DNA from: Pseudomonadota bacterium
GTDB lineage: Bacteria > Pseudomonadota > Alphaproteobacteria > Acetobacterales > Acetobacteraceae
Assembly: GCA_021826485.1 (NCBI GenBank)
Contig: JAKAZX010000129.1
Location: 1-9,706 of the forward strand
DNA length: 9,706 nt
Direction of reading: 5' to 3'
This document shows, piece after piece, positions 6,414 to 9,706 of this stretch; positions within the stretch are counted from its first letter, which is position 1, and every line of letters begins with the position of its first letter. The notes beneath the pieces are model-generated. The model did no database searches. It was not told where the DNA came from and saw nothing but the letters and a program-made list of their open reading frames with translations. Both the position numbers and the translations under genes were made by a program.

Positions 6414-6441
6414 TTTATCATGCGGGCGACACCCTTGCCAA
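6414..6441 (-). promoter_or_regulatory. Candidate sigma-70-type promoter for djlA operon
   Basis: On the minus strand TTGGCA (6441-6436) matches the -35 consensus at 5 of 6 bases. After a 16-base spacer comes GATAAA (6419-6414), which matches the -10 consensus at 4 of 6. Transcription would start near 6406, giving a leader of about 26 bases to the GTG at 6380. It would drive the whole djlA-amidase-cobD-DUF4258-DUF2283 run. In such GC-rich DNA the AT-rich -10 stands out, but this is a match by eye only. Confidence 0.4.
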
Positions 6442-6445
6442 AGAC

Positions 6446-6473
6446 GGCCCGGCCTGGACCGCCAGCCTGGGCC
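6446..6473. repeat. Imperfect inverted repeat in the djlA-asmA divergent region
   Basis: The 12-base arms 6446-6457 and 6462-6473 pair at 10 of 12 positions around the 4-base spacer ACCG. The dyad sits immediately upstream of the candidate djlA -35 box and between the two divergent genes. It could be an operator or a structured RNA element, or a chance product of GC richness. The rest of the 207-base region (6381-6587) holds no gene I can support and no strong asmA promoter. Confidence 0.3.
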
Positions 6474-6587
6474 GATCCGATTCCCGGTTGCCGCGCCGGC
6501 GCCTCGCCCGCATGCTTCGCGGCGTGATTTCCCGGACATGGCAACACGATGACGGCCCCGCGGTTCTGTAACGGCAGCGAGTGAAGG

Positions 6588-9494
6588 ATGCGTTTGCTCC
6601 GCATCGTTGCCGTCGCGGTCGTGCTGCTCGTCGCACTCGTTGCTGCGGCGGCGTGGCTGGTGCCGCCGCGACTCGATCTGGATTCCTACCGTGCTGCGAT
6701 CGCGCGGCTGGCGAGCGAGCGGCTCGGCCGCGACGTGCGCATCGACGGGCCGATCGCGTTCCGGCTGCTGCCGGAGCCGACGCTGTCCGCCGCGGGGGTC
6801 AGCCTGGGCGCGCCGACCGCCCCGGTCGGCATCACCGCCGCCGAGCTGCGGCTGCGGCTGGCGCTCGGGCCGCTGTTCGCCGGGCGGGTGGATGCGCGGG
6901 AGCTGGTGCTGCGCGGGGCGGAATTGCGGCTGCCCTGGCCGCTCGATACCGCCTTCGTGGTGCTGCGCCGCCCGCGCTGGCTGACCGCCTTCACCGCGCG
7001 GGTGGAGGACGGGCGGCTCAGGCTCGGCAATGTGATGGTGACCGGGATCGATGGCACGCTCGCCACCGACGCCTATACCGGCACCTATGCCGCGACCGGC
7101 ACCGCGCGCGTGTTCGGCGCGCCGTGGCGGTTCACCGCGCGGCTCAGCCAGCCGGGCAATGACGGCTCGGCGGGGCTGGACGTGACGCTGGACGGGCAGG
7201 GGCGGGTGCAGGGGATCGGCGGCACGCTGACCGGCCAATTTGCGCCGGACGGCTCGTTCGGCGGCCGCATCGCCGCGCGCGGGCCGGACCTCGCCCAGGT
7301 GTTCCCGGCGCCGGCCGTGCCGTTCCGGGCGGAAGGGCGGGTCACCGTGGCGGGCGGGCTGGCGGCGGCGGACGACCTGACCTTGCAGATCGGCGGGTCG
7401 CCGGCGCGCGGGGCGGTGGCGCTGCGCCTGTCGCCGGTGGCGCGGCTGGACATCGCGCTGGCGGCCAGCCGGCTCGATCTGGATGCCTGGCTGCCGGTGC
7501 TGGCGCGCCCCTCGGTCGCCGGGCTGCCGACCGGGATCGATCTGTCGGCGGAAGCGGCGAGCTTTGCCGGCGGGACGCTGCGCGGCCTGCGCGGGGCGGT
7601 CGATCTGGCGCCCGGCGGTGCCGCCGAAGTGCGGGAGGCGCGGGCGGTGCTGCCCGGCGACGCCATGCTGCGGCTGACCGGCCGCGTCCTGCCGGCGTCC
7701 GGCGGCACGCCCGGCCCGCGCTACGAGGGCGATGTGGCGCTGACCGCGCCGGCGCTGCGCACCACCCTCGCCTGGGTGGCCAAGGCGGGCGTGACGCCGC
7801 TCGCGGCGCTGCCGGACGGCGTGCTGCACAACGCGATGCTGACCGCGCATGTCGCCGCCGACCCGACGCAGATGGCGGTGAGCAATCTGGTGGCCGAGGT
7901 GGACGGCAGCCGCGTCACCGGCAGCCTGACCCTGCGCGGCGGCAAGCGCTTCGTGATCGGCGCGGGGCTGGCGGTGGACCGCATCGAGCTGGACCGCTGG
8001 CTGCCCGCGGAGACCCCGACGCTCACCGACCTGCCGGGGCGGTTCGGCGGCTACGACCTCAATCTGCGGCTGGACGCGAAACAGGCGGTGCTGCACGGCC
8101 TGACCTTCGCCCCGCTGGCGCTGGACGCGGGGGCGGAGGGCGGGCGGGTCACGCTGCGCAAGCTGGACCTCACGATGGATGGCGTGCAGGCGAGCGCCTC
8201 GGCCACCATCACCCCGGATGCCCGGGTGACCGAGGGGCGGGTGGACATCCAGGCGCCGCACGCGGCGCCGCTGGCCGCCCTGCTGCCCGACCGGCTGGCC
8301 TTCCTGGCGCATCGCGCGCCCGGATTGTGGCGGGCGGCGGCGGCGGTGCAGGTGCTGGGGGCCGGCACGCCGGACAACCTGGCGCTCCGGATCACCGCCG
8401 ATCTGGAGGATCTGCGGCTGGAGGCGCAGCCGACCCTGGACCTGACACGCCACACCTGGAATGCCGGCATGACGCTGCGCCATCCCGGCGCGCCGCGGCT
8501 GTTGCAGGCGCTGGGGCTGGATGCGGCGCCGGGCTGGCTGGGGGACGGCTCCCTCGGTCTGGTCGCGCACCTGTCGGGCGCCGCGGACCGGGTGGCGGCG
8601 GACAGTTTCGACCTCACGGCGGGCGCCCTCCACGCCACCGGCGCCCTGCTGCTGGACCGCAGCGGCAGCGTGCCGGCGCTGACCGGCCATATCGACACCG
8701 AGACCCTGCCGCTGCCGCTGCCGGCCGCGCGGGCGCCCGAGCCGCTGCCGCTGGCGGGGCTGGCGGGCTGGCGCGGCTCCGTCCGGGTGCAGGCGGGGCG
8801 GGTGCTGGGCAACCTGCGGCCGCTGCTGGGCCAGACCGCGGCGACGCTGACGCTCTCGGGCGGCGTGCTGCGGCTGGACGACCTGAGTGCGGCGCTGGCG
8901 GGCGGGCGGCTGTCCGCCGCGGCGAGCCTGGATACCGCCGCCGAGCCGCCGGCCGCCGCCCTGCACGTCGCCGTGACCGGCGCCGTGGTGACGGAGCCGG
9001 CCTTCGACCTGCCGCTCGACCTGACCGGCGGGACGCTCGACCTGCAGGCCGACCTGACGGCCGCGGGCTATGCCCCGGTGGCGTTGCTGGCGACCCTGGC
9101 GGGCGATGTGACGCTGGACGCGCGGGCGGGCACGCTGGCCGGGGTCGCGCTCGGCCGGCTCGGCGAGCTGTCGGATTCGTCCGTCGCCGCGGCGCTGGCC
9201 GGCGGCACCACGCCGTTCGACATGCTGCACCTGACGGCGCGGGCCGCGCGGGGCGTGGTGACGATCGGCAGCGCGACGATCGCCGCCCCCGCCGCCACGG
9301 CGCGGCTTTCCGGCAGCATCGACCTGCCGGACCAGACGGTCGATCTCGATTTGCTGCTGCGCCCGCCGCCGGCCGGCGCGCCGGAACTCGGCGAGCGCCT
9401 CACCGGCCCGTTCGCGACCCCGCTGCGGACGCCGGAACTGGCCGACCTGACGCGCTGGCGCGCCACCCAGCCCGCGCCGAGCGCGACACCTTAG
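6588..9494 (+). CDS. AsmA family protein, envelope lipid-transport type
   Basis: 968 residues, ATG at 6588, TAG at 9492-9494. An N-terminal anchor (about residues 4-26, rich in V, L and A) is followed by a long region of repeating short beta strands that should lie in the periplasm. The N-terminal DLDSYRAAIARLASERLGRDVRIDGPI pattern (about 30-56) is typical of AsmA. A Pro/Leu-rich linker at about 705-724 precedes the C-terminal AsmA_2-like part, which contains ARGVVTIGSATI (near 884-895) and SGSIDLPDQTVDLDLLL (near 907-923). AsmA relatives (TamB, YhdP) are bridge-like proteins implicated in moving phospholipid between membranes and in outer-membrane integrity. The length exceeds that of E. 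coli AsmA (about 617) but long forms are common in alphaproteobacteria. The Shine-Dalgarno is poor: GAAGG touches the ATG, and GAG lies 6 bases upstream. It is divergent from djlA, with which it shares an envelope theme. Confidence 0.92.
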   Translation: MRLLRIVAVAVVLLVALVAAAAWLVPPRLDLDSYRAAIARLASERLGRDVRIDGPIAFRLLPEPTLSAAGVSLGAPTAPVGITAAELRLRLALGPLFAGRVDARELVLRGAELRLPWPLDTAFVVLRRPRWLTAFTARVEDGRLRLGNVMVTGIDGTLATDAYTGTYAATGTARVFGAPWRFTARLSQPGNDGSAGLDVTLDGQGRVQGIGGTLTGQFAPDGSFGGRIAARGPDLAQVFPAPAVPFRAEGRVTVAGGLAAADDLTLQIGGSPARGAVALRLSPVARLDIALAASRLDLDAWLPVLARPSVAGLPTGIDLSAEAASFAGGTLRGLRGAVDLAPGGAAEVREARAVLPGDAMLRLTGRVLPASGGTPGPRYEGDVALTAPALRTTLAWVAKAGVTPLAALPDGVLHNAMLTAHVAADPTQMAVSNLVAEVDGSRVTGSLTLRGGKRFVIGAGLAVDRIELDRWLPAETPTLTDLPGRFGGYDLNLRLDAKQAVLHGLTFAPLALDAGAEGGRVTLRKLDLTMDGVQASASATITPDARVTEGRVDIQAPHAAPLAALLPDRLAFLAHRAPGLWRAAAAVQVLGAGTPDNLALRITADLEDLRLEAQPTLDLTRHTWNAGMTLRHPGAPRLLQALGLDAAPGWLGDGSLGLVAHLSGAADRVAADSFDLTAGALHATGALLLDRSGSVPALTGHIDTETLPLPLPAARAPEPLPLAGLAGWRGSVRVQAGRVLGNLRPLLGQTAATLTLSGGVLRLDDLSAALAGGRLSAAASLDTAAEPPAAALHVAVTGAVVTEPAFDLPLDLTGGTLDLQADLTAAGYAPVALLATLAGDVTLDARAGTLAGVALGRLGELSDSSVAAALAGGTTPFDMLHLTARAARGVVTIGSATIAAPAATARLSGSIDLPDQTVDLDLLLRPPPAGAPELGERLTGPFATPLRTPELADLTRWRATQPAPSATP

Positions 9495-9664
9495 GCGAGG
9501 GGACGATTCTCCTCCAGCACCGCATGGGCGAGATGGAACAGATGTTCCGCGGTGACGGCGCAGCCGGCGCGGTTGGCCGCCTGCGCCAGCCGCAGCAGGC
9601 GATCGGACAGCAGCAGCGGGCCGGGCAGCGGCGGCAGAGAATCGGGGTCGCGGAGGGCGGGCAT
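9491..9664 (-). CDS. Small hypothetical protein (57 aa), convergent with asmA
   Basis: A 57-codon frame from ATG 9664 to TAA 9491-9493. It has a textbook ribosome binding site, GAGGAA at 9671-9676, 6 bases before the ATG. The product starts with a Pro/Leu-rich segment (about 9-19), then a likely helix pair, LLRLAQAANRAG (23-34) and TAEHLFHLAHAVLEEN (38-53), with three histidines. There is no signal peptide or membrane segment. I do not recognise a named family, but the amphipathic helix pattern, the strong Shine-Dalgarno and a stop placed just at the end of asmA argue for a real gene. Its stop codon and that of asmA overlap on opposite strands within 9491-9494, so the two mRNAs must overlap at their 3' ends. 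A longer minus-strand frame here (9400-9693) has implausible Cys/Arg/Pro-rich composition and is rejected. Confidence 0.72.
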   Translation of the reverse strand: MPALRDPDSLPPLPGPLLLSDRLLRLAQAANRAGCAVTAEHLFHLAHAVLEENRPLA

Positions 9665-9706
9665 GGGGGTTTCCTCAACGGCGGGCGCAACACTCGCCTG
9701 CTGCGC
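9665..9706. other. Right-edge upstream region of the 57-aa gene
   Basis: Forty-two bases remain to the window edge. They carry the Shine-Dalgarno of the small minus-strand gene; nothing else is recognisable, and any promoter or neighbouring gene lies outside the window. Confidence 0.5.

Noticed and set aside
6493..6502. Ten-base perfect palindrome GCGCCGGCGC
   Set aside because: Composed only of G and C in DNA of this composition; such palindromes are expected by chance.
8704..8760. Leu-Pro repeat stretch in asmA as a possible DNA repeat or insertion
   Set aside because: It encodes a Pro/Leu-rich linker between the two halves of AsmA, the reading frame continues on both sides, and the repeated CTGCCG units are short and imperfect.
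5595..9230. Minus-strand open frame of 1211 codons running from the asmA antisense strand into djlA
   Set aside because: The part above 6380 is codon-aligned antisense of asmA. It stays open because the sense codons TTA, CTA and TCA are avoided in this GC-rich genome; the translation is Arg/Gln/Gly-rich low-complexity sequence. Only the last 261 codons are djlA.

Overview
The window is about 9.7 kb of very GC-rich, densely packed bacterial DNA. Gene content (PyrB with a degenerate PyrC partner, DjlA next to an AmpD-type amidase, a long AsmA protein, CobD) and base composition suggest an alphaproteobacterium, most likely Rhodospirillales/Acetobacteraceae-like. That placement is inference. I see no rRNA, tRNA, CRISPR array, insertion sequence or phage gene.

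Layout: (1) The left edge cuts a plus-strand gene for a periplasmic sugar-type ABC transporter binding protein of the LsrB/RhaS group. It ends at 1066 and is followed by a strong 12-bp hairpin. (2) On the minus strand, reading right to left, pyrB and a pyrC homologue overlap by 4 bases. They encode aspartate carbamoyltransferase and a dihydroorotase-like protein that has lost its HxH metal motif, so it is probably a structural, non-catalytic PyrC'. (3) Also on the minus strand, upstream of pyrB, five genes follow one another with 4-base stop/start overlaps: djlA, an AmpD-like N-acetylmuramoyl-L-alanine amidase, cobD, a DUF4258 protein and a DUF2283 protein. The last two look like a small toxin-antitoxin-type pair attached to the end of a housekeeping operon. 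(4) A 207-bp divergent intergenic region separates djlA from asmA, which runs on the plus strand to 9494. It holds a candidate djlA promoter and an imperfect dyad. (5) A 57-codon minus-strand gene with a good ribosome binding site converges on asmA and shares bases of its stop codon.

How the genes work together: pyrB/pyrC' serve pyrimidine synthesis, with a true dihydroorotase expected elsewhere in the genome. djlA, the amidase and asmA all concern the cell envelope. cobD belongs to late cobalamin synthesis and looks like a passenger in its operon. The most notable items are the DUF4258/DUF2283 pair coupled translationally to cobD, and the metal-site loss in the PyrC homologue.
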